Numbered from the stretch's first letter, positions 27,668-37,714 are shown. The stretch is 64,000 nt of DNA from Saprospiraceae bacterium (GCA_028285085.1 JANQQI010000126.1:1-64000), one strand, 5' to 3'. Notes: generated from the letters alone by a model not told the origin. Made by a program: numbers and translations.

Positions 27668-28075
27668 ATGAAAAAATTAATGCCTTCTATAGTAATGCTG
27701 CTTTTTGCATTGGTCCTTACTTCAACGATTAATGCGCAAGGTCGATTTAATATTGATCCCAAAGAAGCCGCCGAGAAGCAAACCGAGACGATGACGAAAA
27801 GCCTGGCCTTGTCAGAGGCTCAAGCAGCCAAAGTGCAAGAGGTTAATCTCAAGTACGCCGAAAAGCGCCAAGAATTGTTTAGAAGTCAGCGTGATGATCG
27901 CTCACAAATGCGTAGCGCAATGCGTGAAATGAATACTGCGCGCATGGCAGAGTTGAAAAAATTCCTCACCGCCGAGCAATACACCAAATACGAAGAAGTA
28001 CAAGCCGAAGAACGTAAAAACCGACGCGGCAAGCGTGGCAAACGGCCAGCACCAAAAGAAGATAACGGAAAATAA
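27668..28075 (+). CDS. Small periplasmic Spy/CpxP-like (DUF4890-like) protein
   Basis: 135 residues with signal peptide MKKLMPSIVMLLFALVL...NAQG (cleavage about residue 23). The mature part is helical, with a tandem of LxLSEAQAAKVQEVN and LKKFLTAEQYTKYEEVQ, the LTxxQ-type segments of Spy/CpxP-like periplasmic chaperones, and ends in a very basic tail (RRGKRGKRP). Such proteins bind unfolded periplasmic proteins or report envelope stress. It follows a LytS/LytTR pair and precedes a large beta-barrel receptor, which fits an outer-membrane quality role. The name is by pattern only. Confidence 0.75.
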   Translation: MKKLMPSIVMLLFALVLTSTINAQGRFNIDPKEAAEKQTETMTKSLALSEAQAAKVQEVNLKYAEKRQELFRSQRDDRSQMRSAMREMNTARMAELKKFLTAEQYTKYEEVQAEERKNRRGKRGKRPAPKEDNGK

Positions 28076-28115
28076 TCAAGCCAGCTCACCGCTTGGCATC
28101 CATTGTAGGCAACGT

Positions 28116-28142
28116 TCCGGGCTTCACAAAGTCAGGCCCGGA
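28116..28142 (+). terminator. GC-rich hairpin between Spy-like gene and beta-barrel receptor
   Basis: Perfect TCCGGGC/GCCCGGA stem with a 13-base loop, 40 bases after the Spy-like stop; no T tract follows. It is either a factor-assisted terminator or an attenuating hairpin in a bicistronic mRNA. Confidence 0.4.
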
Positions 28143-28171
28143 GCGATTCTATTGTCGACGCACCTAACCAC

Positions 28172-31027
28172 ATGAAACTACGTCTCCTACCCCTTTTCCT
28201 CCTTTTCGCATTAGGCCTTTCTGCTCAACAGCTAAGCATTGTTGGTCAGGTGGTCGATGCACAGCAGCACCCCTTGCCGGGAGCACACATTTCCTTATTG
28301 CATCCCTGGGGTGAAACTTACAAGACCACCGTATCGGATGCAGCTGGTGCTTTTCGCATTGAACAATTGGGGCAAGGTGGCTACGCACTGACCATCACCT
28401 TTGTCGGCTACGCCGGACATCGCCAGGAGGTTACGCTAACGGATCAGAACATTGATTTGGGCACCATTGAACTTCGGGATGGCTTGGCATTGGAACAAGT
28501 TGAGGTCGTGGGACAAGTGCCCTTGGCGCAGCAACTGGGAGACACCACGCAATACAATGCCGACGCTTTCAAAACCTTGCCCGATGCGAATGCGGAGGAG
28601 CTCATTGAAAAAATGCCGGGGGTCGTGATCCGCGACGGAAAGGTCCAAGCCCAAGGTGAAGAAGTGCAAGAAGTCTTGGTCGATGGCCGTCCCTTCTTCG
28701 GTAATGATCCATCGGCCGCGCTCCGTAATCTGCCCGCCGAAGTCATCAGCAAAATTCAGATTTTCGACCAGCAGAGTGATCAATCGCGCTTCACAGGCTT
28801 TGACGATGGGGAAACCACAAAAACCATCAATATTGTCACCCGCTCCGAAATGCGTAATGCGCAGTTTGGTAAAGTCTACGGCGGATATGGCAGTGACGAG
28901 CGCTATCAAGCCGGTGGTAATGTCAGCTTGTTTAATGGTGATCAACGGATCTCAATCATTGGTCAGTCTAATAATATCAATCAACAAAATTTCGCTACGG
29001 AGGATCTACTCGGTGTAGTCGGTAACAATCAGCGGCGCGGACGACGCGGCGGCGGGGGCAGAGGTCGTGGTGGACGTGGCGGTGGCGGCTCAAATCGTGG
29101 CGGCGGTAGCTCTGTCAACGATTTTTTGGTCCAACAACAGGATGGTATTGCCCAAACCCATGCCTTCGGCATCAACTACTCGGATCGTTGGAATGACCAA
29201 ATGGAAATCAGCGGTAGCTATTTTTTCAATCACTCGGATACGGATTCCGATATCGAATCGAATACCGAATATATCGACGCCGAATTCGTTAGCGAATTCT
29301 ACCAGGAAAACAGTTTTAGTAATACGCAGAATACTAACCATCGCTTGAATTTGCGATTTGATTATCAAATTGACTCGGCGAATTCCATCGTACTGCGCCC
29401 GCGCCTCACTTGGCAGCTTAATGATGGTACTTCTTCTACTCTGGCACAGAGTTTATTAGGGTCCACTCTACTCGGCCAAACTGATAATCACTATCGGTCC
29501 GATTTGGCCGGCTTGGTATTTTCCAATAGTTTGCTCTACCGTCATCGCTTTGCCAAACCTCGTCGAACGATTTCCATCAACTTTGGGCAAGGCTACAATC
29601 AAAACCAAGGCGAAAGTTTTCTGCAATCCGAGGATGTGCTTTTCCTCGAAGAAGAATCCCGGGATACACTCGATCAATTCGCGGATTTAGATCTCAATGG
29701 CTGGAACCTTAGTGCCAATCTCAATTATACTGAGCCCATTGGCCGTTATAGCATGTTGATGCTAAATTATCGCGCGAGCTATCAAGAAGATGACTCGGAC
29801 CGCTCGACCTTTGACTTTGCCAAAAACAGTCAGATGTACGATCAGTTGAATACTGACTTAAGCAATATCTTTCAAAATACGTATCAATCTCAGCAGACCG
29901 GGCTCGGCTTTAATTACCGTAAGAGCCGTAGTTTCATGTTCATGCTCCGCGCAAATGTGCAGTGGTCGCAGCTAACCAGTGACGAACGTTTTCCAACGGA
30001 CGGTCGCATTCAGCGGACCTATTGGGATGTCTTACCAATGGCCATGCTTCGTTTTCGAGCCAGTCGACAGGAAAATCTGCGCATTTTCTACGGCGGTCGT
30101 ACCAATTCACCCAGCGTAGAACAGTTGCAAGAGGTCCTCGACAATAGCAATCCGTTGCAGCTGAGCATTGGTAATGCCAGCCTGGATCAGGCCTATACCC
30201 ACCGTGTCTTTGCTCGCTACTCTAAGACGAATACGGACAAGGCGAATGTATTTTACGTTCTTTTAGGCGGCTCCTTCTCGAATAATTACATTAGCAACAG
30301 TGCTTATCTCGAAACGACAGATCACCCCATTTTCGAGCAAGTGACGCTCCCGGAGGGCAGTCAATTGAGTCAGCCCGTTAATCTCAGCGGCTACCGTCAG
30401 GCCAATACCTTCATTACCTACGGCTTTCCCTTGACCGCCTTGAAGTCGAATTTGAATCTGGATGTTGCGGCTAGCTATTTACGCACGCCCAGCCTGATCA
30501 ACGACGCAAAAAATATTTCGGAAACGAGTACGATGGGCTTAGGGGTCACCATCAGTAGTAATATCAGCGAACGACTGGATTTTACGCTGTCCACCCGCTC
30601 CGATTACAATTCAACGCAAAACAGTCTACAAAACAATCAAGATGCAAATTACTGGAGCCAACTGACCAAGCTTCGGCTAGGATGGATCTTACCCGGTGGC
30701 ATCGTACTGCGCACTCAGCTGAATCATCAGTGGTACAAAGGACTATCAGATACTTTCGATGATAGCATCCTGCTTTGGACAGCCGCGATTGGGAAAAAAC
30801 TGTTCAAAAATCAACGCGGAGAGCTGAGTTTATCTGTTTACGATCTCCTCGAACAGAACCAGCAAATTCAACGAAATATCAACGAATTTTCCATCGAAGA
30901 TATCCGTACTGCAGTCTTGCAACGCTATGTTATGTTGACTTTCACTTACAATTTCCGTAATTTTAAAACAGCAAAAAAAGCGACAGACCGAAAAGACAAG
31001 CGTGATTTGCCGCCTTGGATGCGATAA
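28172..31027 (+). CDS. TonB-dependent-receptor-like outer-membrane beta-barrel protein with carboxypeptidase-regulatory-like domain
   Basis: 951 residues, signal peptide MKLRLLPLFLLFALGLSAQQ. Residues ~22-105 are a carboxypeptidase-regulatory-like domain (IVGQVVDAQQHPLPGAHIS). Residues ~115-230 are plug-like (LIEKMPGVVIRDGKVQAQGE, VLVDGRPFFGNDPSAALRNL). The remainder is an outer-membrane barrel of the type seen in Bacteroidota OMP_b-brl proteins, ending ...VMLTFTYNFRNFKT, with a short basic tail. Unusual is an Arg/Gly-only stretch at about residues 288-312, likely in an extracellular or periplasmic loop. No SusD partner is adjacent, so the substrate is unknown. It stands 96 bases after the Spy-like gene and may be co-regulated with it. 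Confidence 0.85.
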   Translation: MKLRLLPLFLLFALGLSAQQLSIVGQVVDAQQHPLPGAHISLLHPWGETYKTTVSDAAGAFRIEQLGQGGYALTITFVGYAGHRQEVTLTDQNIDLGTIELRDGLALEQVEVVGQVPLAQQLGDTTQYNADAFKTLPDANAEELIEKMPGVVIRDGKVQAQGEEVQEVLVDGRPFFGNDPSAALRNLPAEVISKIQIFDQQSDQSRFTGFDDGETTKTINIVTRSEMRNAQFGKVYGGYGSDERYQAGGNVSLFNGDQRISIIGQSNNINQQNFATEDLLGVVGNNQRRGRRGGGGRGRGGRGGGGSNRGGGSSVNDFLVQQQDGIAQTHAFGINYSDRWNDQMEISGSYFFNHSDTDSDIESNTEYIDAEFVSEFYQENSFSNTQNTNHRLNLRFDYQIDSANSIVLRPRLTWQLNDGTSSTLAQSLLGSTLLGQTDNHYRSDLAGLVFSNSLLYRHRFAKPRRTISINFGQGYNQNQGESFLQSEDVLFLEEESRDTLDQFADLDLNGWNLSANLNYTEPIGRYSMLMLNYRASYQEDDSDRSTFDFAKNSQMYDQLNTDLSNIFQNTYQSQQTGLGFNYRKSRSFMFMLRANVQWSQLTSDERFPTDGRIQRTYWDVLPMAMLRFRASRQENLRIFYGGRTNSPSVEQLQEVLDNSNPLQLSIGNASLDQAYTHRVFARYSKTNTDKANVFYVLLGGSFSNNYISNSAYLETTDHPIFEQVTLPEGSQLSQPVNLSGYRQANTFITYGFPLTALKSNLNLDVAASYLRTPSLINDAKNISETSTMGLGVTISSNISERLDFTLSTRSDYNSTQNSLQNNQDANYWSQLTKLRLGWILPGGIVLRTQLNHQWYKGLSDTFDDSILLWTAAIGKKLFKNQRGELSLSVYDLLEQNQQIQRNINEFSIEDIRTAVLQRYVMLTFTYNFRNFKTAKKATDRKDKRDLPPWMR

Positions 31028-31149
31028 TTCCAACATCAATTTTTCATTTCCCTCCTAATCCTCCTTACATTTAGGTACCCCTTTTCATAGGTGACGCTTT
31101 CACCCTGAAAATTCAATCAACTGCCTCCACATTCTGAGCCCCTGGGAGC

Positions 31150-31165
31150 ATTCTAATATTAGAAT
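31150..31165. promoter_or_regulatory. 16-bp perfect palindrome upstream of START gene
   Basis: ATTCTAATATTAGAAT reads identically on both strands, 134 bases before the START-domain start codon. The size and symmetry fit a dimeric repressor site; no regulator is identifiable. Confidence 0.4.
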
Positions 31166-31298
31166 TCTCAAAAAATTAACCTAGGAATACAGAACAATTC
31201 GCCGTCTAAAGCAGTTTTTCGAATTGTATTGTAGGGGTAATCCCTCGAAAATACATCATTATATTGCTACCGGCCACTTGAAAACAAACACCATACTC

Positions 31299-31904
31299 AT
31301 GTCCAAGTCTTTACTCATTCTATGCACCTTTATCATGTCCTTCACGGGCGCGGTTGATGGCGATGCCTGGCGGCTAACGACCAAAGATGAAGGAATCGAA
31401 GTTTATACTCGTAAAACCAAAAATTCAGCCTTCAAAGAAATTCGTATAAAACTCGTCATTGAAGCACCAATGGATGAGTTTCTCCATACGCTCAATGATG
31501 CTGATCATTACGGAGATTGGGTGTTTAAATGTTCAAAATCTTATCTGGTAGAATCTCTCGATGAGCACTCCTACATTTATTATGTCAAAACAGACATGCC
31601 TTTTCCAATTCGCGATCGCGACCTAGTCGTACACGCCGAGCAGTGGGAAGGACCAAATGGTGTTATTTATTCCAAATCCACAGCGATGCCCCAGCGCATT
31701 CCCGAAGAGGACGGCGCCATTCGTATTCAAAAATTTGACGCCCACTGGGAAATCACCCCATTGGAAGATGATAAAATAAAGATTGATTATCGTTCAAAAA
31801 CGGATCCGGGCGGTATGCTCCCTGCCTGGGTAGTTAATCTAGGTATCACCAAAGGCCCTCTCGAATCAATGAAGCGACTGCGTAAATCGTTGAATGAAAA
31901 TTAA
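31299..31904 (+). CDS. START/SRPBCC lipid-binding-domain protein, exported
   Basis: 201 residues from ATG 31299, chosen because it starts a hydrophobic signal sequence MSKSLLILCTFIMSFTGAVDG; a longer TTG frame from 31224 adds a non-signal extension. The mature protein is a START domain: WRLTTKDEGIEVYTRK, then the helix-grip core (APMDEFLHTL, FPIRDRDLVVHAEQ) and C-terminal helix ITKGPLESMKRLRKSL. START domains bind lipids or other hydrophobic ligands in a deep cavity. The periplasmic location implied by the signal peptide suggests lipid handling in the envelope. Confidence 0.85.
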   Translation: MSKSLLILCTFIMSFTGAVDGDAWRLTTKDEGIEVYTRKTKNSAFKEIRIKLVIEAPMDEFLHTLNDADHYGDWVFKCSKSYLVESLDEHSYIYYVKTDMPFPIRDRDLVVHAEQWEGPNGVIYSKSTAMPQRIPEEDGAIRIQKFDAHWEITPLEDDKIKIDYRSKTDPGGMLPAWVVNLGITKGPLESMKRLRKSLNEN

Positions 31905-32306
31905 ACGTTTGTGTGGTCATGCCTTGGGACTTCTAATCATTTATAATTCATAGCCTACAGATTGAGAGAGGAAAGCTACGCCTTTCCCAAATGTCATCTA
32001 AAAGACATTTGGTCACTAAATGATGAAAATATATAGCTTGATTTATGGAATCTGGCCTTCTCCGGAATCTATAGATGGTGACGCAATCATTGTCTTTCGG
32101 CCGAAACGAACAAAGCGTTGCAAATTACCATAATACGCCCCTGGTAAAGACTAGGGGATTATACTCCTACTGCACTTTGCGACCTAGCTGGTCGGCGGCG
32201 GCGGACAGCGGGTGGGACCCACCCCAAAGCCCATTCTGCATCCTCCAGCTAACCTAGAGCTAAAAAAGTGAGCCAAGACCTATCTCAAGACTGATTCCAA
32301 TATTCT
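31905..32306. other. Convergent intergenic region with hairpin and GC-rich patch
   Basis: 402 bases between two convergent genes. CCAAATGTC/GACATTTGG forms a 9-bp stem at 31987-32012 (8-base loop, no T tract). A GC-rich patch at about 32160-32260 stands out from the AT-rich surroundings and contains GGGTGGG-A-CCCACCC at 32210-32224. A short frame across the patch is not credible as a gene. Confidence 0.4.
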
Positions 32307-34631
32307 CTATTCTCGTACAATTTTCTGCCAATTCACCCATTGCCCGTTTTGCTGGATACCAAGGAAGTATACCCCGGGAAGCAATTCGGAAAGCCCGGTC
32401 CATGAGAAATTGGGCTGGCCGGCAGGCCAGAGTTGTTGTCCCAATGCTCTGCCTTGTGCGTCAAAAAGCTGTAGTCGTAAGTCTTCCGAAGAGGTTTCCC
32501 CCAATTCCAGGCTAACCACATCCTGGAAAGGATTAGGACTAAGCTTCAAGGGTAATACTTCAGGGATAGGCAACACACTAGTAAGCGGGATATTCGAGCC
32601 CGCAGGGGTAGGTACCAGAAGTTGGAACAGCCCAACTCCGTTTGGAATACGGCCGTAGGCCTCATCACCGTCTAAATCACCAAAAGTAACTCCATCAATT
32701 AAAGCATTATCATTGGCGTCGGTATCGTAAATGCCTACGGTTTCTCCACTACTGGCAAGTCTAAAATTCGCATGCCAGATCCCTTGATCTTCATCACCAT
32801 CCGCCCAAATCAATAGAAACTCTCCGGCAGCGATCGTCTCATTAGGGAAAGGCCATTTGGTAGGCTCGTTGGGATTGTCAGATAGATATAATCCACTGAG
32901 GTTAATTGCATTGTCACCAAAGTTGTGGATCTCCACCCAATCGTCAAATTCGCCAAAAGCATCGGCAATCGTTTCATCATTACTGGCCATCAACTCATTG
33001 ATGGCTAATGTTAAGCCGGAGCCCAGGACGGTGGTTTGCAGATTGTCACAAACGGGTTTACGGCTTTCCTGCCCGGCGTCATCCTCCGCCAGGATGTAGT
33101 AGTCAATAAATCCATTGCTACCAATAGCGGGCACCATCGCGGTGTATTTCCCATCGTTGGCCAGGGCATCGCCATTTTGGGCCTCATCATTCATCGCAAC
33201 ACAGTCAAATCCTCCGGCACCATTCACCTGATAGCACAATTGAACCTGCGTAATACTCACATCATCTTCAATCTTCGCTTGAACGACCAATGACTGAGCC
33301 GGGCTCGGTGCATTATCGATGATTTTAGTAACAATTGGTGCCATATCATTATTTTCCAATTGGTTGAGAGCCGAAGTATTACGGGTGGAAATATATTCTT
33401 TAATGCTGTAAGGCGTATGCGAATAATCCGTACCTCCATCAAATGAATTCACAAAATCGTCAAATGTAAATCCATAATCCAAAGGATAGTAAGTATCTGT
33501 GGTTACAAAGGGAGCAATCTTCGTTTGCATTTCATCTAAATAACTAAATAAGGCGCCTTCGGATAAAATCCCCTCAGCAAAAGTGCGTAGATAATAAGTA
33601 TAGCGATCTCGATAATCCTGAATAGCTATAATTCGACTGTAAAGTGGATGTGGATTGCTCGACATCGCCCAACTGTATATATTACGATTACCCCAGTCTA
33701 CCGAAAAGAAATCGACGCCATACGTATTATCCAGATCAAATGGAATGTACTCAAATTTGCCCGTAGCTTCGTTGAGGTAGAGGTAAAAATTATTAAGGTT
33801 AAACAGTGGCCCATCCCAGTTGCCCGCCAGCACATCAAATGCCATGACTCTGAGGAAATCATCGACATTAAACACAGCTTCCAGGTTGCAAGGTAGATCT
33901 GCAATCGAACTATTATTCAGCACATCGATAAAATTGGCGAGATCACTATAATCGTCTTCATCCTTGTTTGTCAGCAACTCGTATACCCGATCGCCATTGC
34001 TGGTTAATTTATACGCATCGGGATCATTGCCGAGGTAGTCCAAATCTGCGGGATAAGTGCATTTATAAAGATTGCCATCATTATTACCAAATCGCAATTG
34101 CACAAACTCTTCGTCAATTTGCTCGACATTGGCGTACAACCCAAAATAATCTCCATTGATATACAACTCTACGTGATTAGCGCGAGGGGCCGGAATACCA
34201 ACTTGACGTAACAAGTCCCAGCATAGCTTGGAACGCGTCACACTCGGATCATTATGCTCGCCGTTGAGATTTATTTTTTCCAAATCCTTCCACTTGCGCC
34301 CTTGTTCGTAAGTATTCAACGATACTTTAAAGGACTTTTTCTCCGCGAAACGAGAAGTGTTGCCACGCAATCGAAATCCAATATCCTGAATGGTATCCCG
34401 CTCGTCGCCATCGTCGATAATCAGAGTAGCAGGATACTCATAATTACTCAGTTCATTGCCTTCCGCCAGGATTTCGGCCAGGCTATCCGCTGGCAATAGA
34501 ATATCTACTCTGGGGACCACGTCGTCCTCAAATTCACGCCCCAGATCAGGAAAGGGGGTTTGAGCCAGTAAAACGGTAGACAAGAGGATGCTCGACACGA
34601 GCATCAGCGCGATATTTTTCAAGGTTCTCAT
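32307..34631 (-). CDS. Secreted CotH-kinase-like protein with lamin-tail domain and T9SS sorting domain
   Basis: 774 residues, signal peptide MRTLKNIALMLVSSILLSTVLLAQ. Residues ~40-380 match the CotH family of atypical protein kinases: DIGFRLRGNTSRFAEKKSF, INLNGEHNDPSVTRSKL, then GLYANVEQIDEEF and the acidic FEYIPFDLDNTYG. Residues ~540-650 are a lamin-tail domain (LAINELMASNDETIADAFGE, DDWVEIHNFGDNAINLSG). The last ~80 residues (LKLSPNPFQDVVSLEL ... LLPGVYFLGIQ) are a type A sorting domain for type IX secretion. It is expected on the cell surface or released; its role is unknown. The gene is monocistronic, facing the START gene. Confidence 0.88.
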   Translation of the reverse strand: MRTLKNIALMLVSSILLSTVLLAQTPFPDLGREFEDDVVPRVDILLPADSLAEILAEGNELSNYEYPATLIIDDGDERDTIQDIGFRLRGNTSRFAEKKSFKVSLNTYEQGRKWKDLEKINLNGEHNDPSVTRSKLCWDLLRQVGIPAPRANHVELYINGDYFGLYANVEQIDEEFVQLRFGNNDGNLYKCTYPADLDYLGNDPDAYKLTSNGDRVYELLTNKDEDDYSDLANFIDVLNNSSIADLPCNLEAVFNVDDFLRVMAFDVLAGNWDGPLFNLNNFYLYLNEATGKFEYIPFDLDNTYGVDFFSVDWGNRNIYSWAMSSNPHPLYSRIIAIQDYRDRYTYYLRTFAEGILSEGALFSYLDEMQTKIAPFVTTDTYYPLDYGFTFDDFVNSFDGGTDYSHTPYSIKEYISTRNTSALNQLENNDMAPIVTKIIDNAPSPAQSLVVQAKIEDDVSITQVQLCYQVNGAGGFDCVAMNDEAQNGDALANDGKYTAMVPAIGSNGFIDYYILAEDDAGQESRKPVCDNLQTTVLGSGLTLAINELMASNDETIADAFGEFDDWVEIHNFGDNAINLSGLYLSDNPNEPTKWPFPNETIAAGEFLLIWADGDEDQGIWHANFRLASSGETVGIYDTDANDNALIDGVTFGDLDGDEAYGRIPNGVGLFQLLVPTPAGSNIPLTSVLPIPEVLPLKLSPNPFQDVVSLELGETSSEDLRLQLFDAQGRALGQQLWPAGQPNFSWTGLSELLPGVYFLGIQQNGQWVNWQKIVRE

Positions 34632-34828
34632 TGGGAAAATGCTGAATTAAAAAAACAGCGGTCAAAGCCGCCACCTATTCGATTTCTCAGGCAAAAGATA
34701 AGAAAAAGCCGAGAGATGTGATGACCTGAAGGAGGAAGGAATTCCAGTACGTCGTGTGCTGCGCAAAGTTATGAAGGTATTCAAGCAGGAACAAACCAGT
34801 TCATAGAGACAATCAAAATAAAATAACA

Positions 34829-34858
34829 AAGCCGCCGAGAACTCTATCCCGGCGGCTT
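34829..34858 (-). terminator. Hairpin terminator downstream of M1 peptidase
   Basis: AAGCCGCC/GGCGGCTT stem 25 bases beyond the M1 stop codon. Read on the minus strand the hairpin is followed by TGTTATTTTATTTTG, a broken T tract, so it most likely ends M1 transcription. Confidence 0.7.
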
Positions 34859-34882
34859 CATCATTCAGCTACAGCTTGCCAA

Positions 34883-37252
34883 TTAAGGACGAATTACTTT
34901 TTTCGCTTTGGCCTTCTGCATAGGATTTTGTTTATCCTTCATTTTGTGTTTTTTAAACACCTGGAATCGAGTCGGTACTTCTTTGACGGGCCAATTATTA
35001 TTGCTCTCGTCAATATCCGCCGTCTCTTTGAAAGGATCGAGACGAATTTCAGTTACGACTTTATCCTTGACAAATACCTTAGTAAACTCATTTTCGTTCT
35101 TGCGCCAAACTTCCACCGGAATGCGCTCGATTTCTGTAGAACCATCTTCAAAAGTCCATTCCAAAATCACGGGCATCACTAGGCCACCTTTGTTACTAAA
35201 GTGCAGTTCATAGTAGTTATTTTTACCAAACATCTCTTCTTTTTCGTCTTTAGAGTAAGTTTCGTCATAAAGATACATCGTAGTAGTAGTCACAGAATCT
35301 TCGGTCTCCCAAGGACGATAATCAGTATAGACATCTCGCAATTCTTCGTCTTGCTCTACCGCGAATTCCACGCCTTGCTCACGATTACGAACTTTAGATA
35401 AGTGATCGAAAGGCTTCTTACGCTTGTTCGGCCAGCTTTGTTCTTTACGCTCGGGATTGCTTTCTAAGTCCACTTTGTACCATTTGATACTATCCAATGA
35501 AATATCCACCGGATCGATGCCGTAGAACCATCCACGCCAGAACCAATCAAGGTCTACCCCACTCGCATCTTCCATCGTACGGAAGAAATCAGCTGGTGTT
35601 GGATGCTTAAACGCCCAACGCTCACAATACTCCTTAAAGGCAAAGTCAAATAACTCCCGCCCCATGATGGTTTCCCGCAAGATATTCAGACCAGCTGCCG
35701 GTTTTTGATAGGCATTTTGGAAATAGTCGACGATATTCTCGCTATTGGTCATAATCGGCTCCAGGCGGTCTTTATCGGAAGCCATGTAGCCCGCAATCAT
35801 ATGGGGTGGTCCACCGCTGGAAGGATAGTTGTTGTCAAATTCCTGCTCGGCCAAAAACTGGACAAAGGTGTTGAGCCCTTCGTCGAACCAAGCCCACTGT
35901 CGCTCATCGCTATTGATGATCATCGGGAAGTAGTTGTGTCCGACTTCGTGGATGATTACCGTAATCGCTGAATGTTTCGCACGCTCAGTATACGTGCCAT
36001 CCTCTTCCGCGCGACCAGGGTTGAAACAAATCATGGGGTACTCCATTCCGTTTCTGGCTTCCACTGAAATGGCCACCGGATAAGGATATGGGATACTGTA
36101 GCGAGAGTAAACATCCAAGGTATGCGCAACTGCCTTAGTTGAATATTTGCGATAGATCGGATAAGACTCCTTCGGATAGTAGCTCATGCACATGACGGTA
36201 CGGCCATCAGCTGTTTCGTGTGGCATCGCATCCCAGACGAATTTGCGGCTAGCGGTCCAGGCAAAGTCTCGTACATTCTCCGCCTGGTAGATCCAAGTTT
36301 GCATCTTTTTAGAATGCTTTTTCTTCTTTTCCTTTTTCTTCGCCTCATCCAAGGTCACAATCTCCATCGGCTCTTTCACCTTATGGGCTTTTTTCCAGCG
36401 TGATAACTCGGTTTCCGTCAGCACGGTTTCGTAATTAAGGCATTCTCCCGTGGAACCAACAACATAATCGTCCGGCACAGTGATCTTGACCAGATAATTA
36501 CCGAAGTTGAGCGCGAACTCACCCCGGCCGGTAAATTGCTTATTTTGCCAGCCCTCGAAATCGCTGTAGACACACAAGCGTGGGAACCACTGTACGATCG
36601 TAAAGAGATAGTTTTTGTCCTTTTCGAAGTATTCGTATCCGCCACGGCCCCAACTCACCGAATTGATCCGGTCAATCAGATAATAGTACCACTCGATACG
36701 GAAAGAGAAGCTTTCACCAGATTTGAGTGGTTGAGGAAGATCAATCCGCATCATGGTCTGATTAACCGTGTATTTCAAAGGCTCGCCCTTTTCAGTGGTC
36801 ACCGATTGGATTTTGTGGCCATATTTATCTTGCTCGCGCCAAACTTCCAGGCTGCGCATGGCATTCTCGCTCATTTGTGGCCGGATCGAACTAGCGTTCA
36901 TTCGATGCTTATCAACATTAGCCGCATGCTCATTTTCATCCAATTGTAGCCATAGGTAACGCAGCGTACTCGGCGAGTTATTATGATAAGTCACCAACTC
37001 TTTGCCATCCAATCGCTGGTTTTTCACATCGAGCGTACAATCAATATTGTAGTCCGCACGCTGTTGCCAATACTCAGGACCAGGAGCACCGTCAACACCG
37101 CGATAATCATTCGGGGAAGGCAAAATCGAGCCTAATTGCTCAAACTTATTGCCATGATTGGAACTTGGATTTTGTCCAAAAAGTGGCGCCGTCAAACAGC
37201 TTAAACATAACATCAAGACTGCCCACCGCCATGGTAGATTTTTCAAATCCAT
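34883..37252 (-). CDS. M1-family zinc metallopeptidase (aminopeptidase N-like), exported
   Basis: 789 residues from ATG 37252, which starts the signal peptide MDLKNLPWRWAVLMLCLSCL...FGQ; a longer frame upstream lacks one. Catalytic features: GMEYP (the family's exopeptidase motif) and HEVGH with zinc ligands His435 and His439, Glu436 as general base and Glu458 as third ligand in WFDEGLNTF, exactly the 18-residue spacing of M1 peptidases. The N-terminal ~300 residues are the saddle-shaped beta domain; the C-terminal ~190 residues are beta-rich. The protein presumably hydrolyses peptides in the periplasm or at the surface. No operon partner. Confidence 0.92.
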   Translation of the reverse strand: MDLKNLPWRWAVLMLCLSCLTAPLFGQNPSSNHGNKFEQLGSILPSPNDYRGVDGAPGPEYWQQRADYNIDCTLDVKNQRLDGKELVTYHNNSPSTLRYLWLQLDENEHAANVDKHRMNASSIRPQMSENAMRSLEVWREQDKYGHKIQSVTTEKGEPLKYTVNQTMMRIDLPQPLKSGESFSFRIEWYYYLIDRINSVSWGRGGYEYFEKDKNYLFTIVQWFPRLCVYSDFEGWQNKQFTGRGEFALNFGNYLVKITVPDDYVVGSTGECLNYETVLTETELSRWKKAHKVKEPMEIVTLDEAKKKEKKKKHSKKMQTWIYQAENVRDFAWTASRKFVWDAMPHETADGRTVMCMSYYPKESYPIYRKYSTKAVAHTLDVYSRYSIPYPYPVAISVEARNGMEYPMICFNPGRAEEDGTYTERAKHSAITVIIHEVGHNYFPMIINSDERQWAWFDEGLNTFVQFLAEQEFDNNYPSSGGPPHMIAGYMASDKDRLEPIMTNSENIVDYFQNAYQKPAAGLNILRETIMGRELFDFAFKEYCERWAFKHPTPADFFRTMEDASGVDLDWFWRGWFYGIDPVDISLDSIKWYKVDLESNPERKEQSWPNKRKKPFDHLSKVRNREQGVEFAVEQDEELRDVYTDYRPWETEDSVTTTTMYLYDETYSKDEKEEMFGKNNYYELHFSNKGGLVMPVILEWTFEDGSTEIERIPVEVWRKNENEFTKVFVKDKVVTEIRLDPFKETADIDESNNNWPVKEVPTRFQVFKKHKMKDKQNPMQKAKAKKVIRP

Positions 37253-37714
37253 AATTTTTCTTTGATTTAAAATACTTGCAATAAAACCTGCTTTGACCAA
37301 ATCTCTGATTCCTCATTGCAGGCTAGTGAGAATACAAGATTGAGCAAAGAGCCAAAAATTTAACTTCTGGTGCACATACACCATCCCCTAAAGCTAGTAA
37401 ATGCTCGACAAAGCCCCACGAACTTTAGACAAAAAAGCGCATTGCTTCTCTTATTCGACAGTTTCTGTCGACCGCAAGTCTAACGATACACGGTAATCCA
37501 ACGGCACTTTGGGTAAGACTGCCGGTCGTGGATGAAGACAAAGGCGTAAAATATTCGAAGTGAAGACTGAATGATCTAGTTCATTAATCCTGTAAATGGA
37601 AACAATGGTACTAATACTATTGGGTTGGGATTGAAATGAGGGCGTAAATCTTCTTTTAAGGTGAATTTTGAGGTGTTTGAATAAAGCACTTAATTTACTT
37701 TTCTAGTAAAAAGG
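37253..37714. other. Intergenic region upstream of the M1 peptidase
   Basis: 462 bases lying between the M1 start (minus) and the stop of the thioredoxin-like gene (minus), so it contains the M1 promoter and the end of the TonB/thioredoxin unit. The only structure I see is TCGACAG-TTT-CTGTCGA at 37455-37471, a perfect 7-bp stem with a 3-base loop. Confidence 0.35.

Noticed and set aside
28172-31027. Considered calling the beta-barrel receptor SusC
   Set aside because: No adjacent SusD and the barrel family differs; the plug signature is not the SusC type.
31224-31298. Upstream extension of the START-domain protein from a TTG
   Set aside because: The extension would bury the signal peptide that begins at the ATG at 31299.
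32075-32257. Short plus-strand frame across the GC-rich patch
   Set aside because: Sixty codons of unusual composition created by the GC-rich patch; no start context and no recognisable features.
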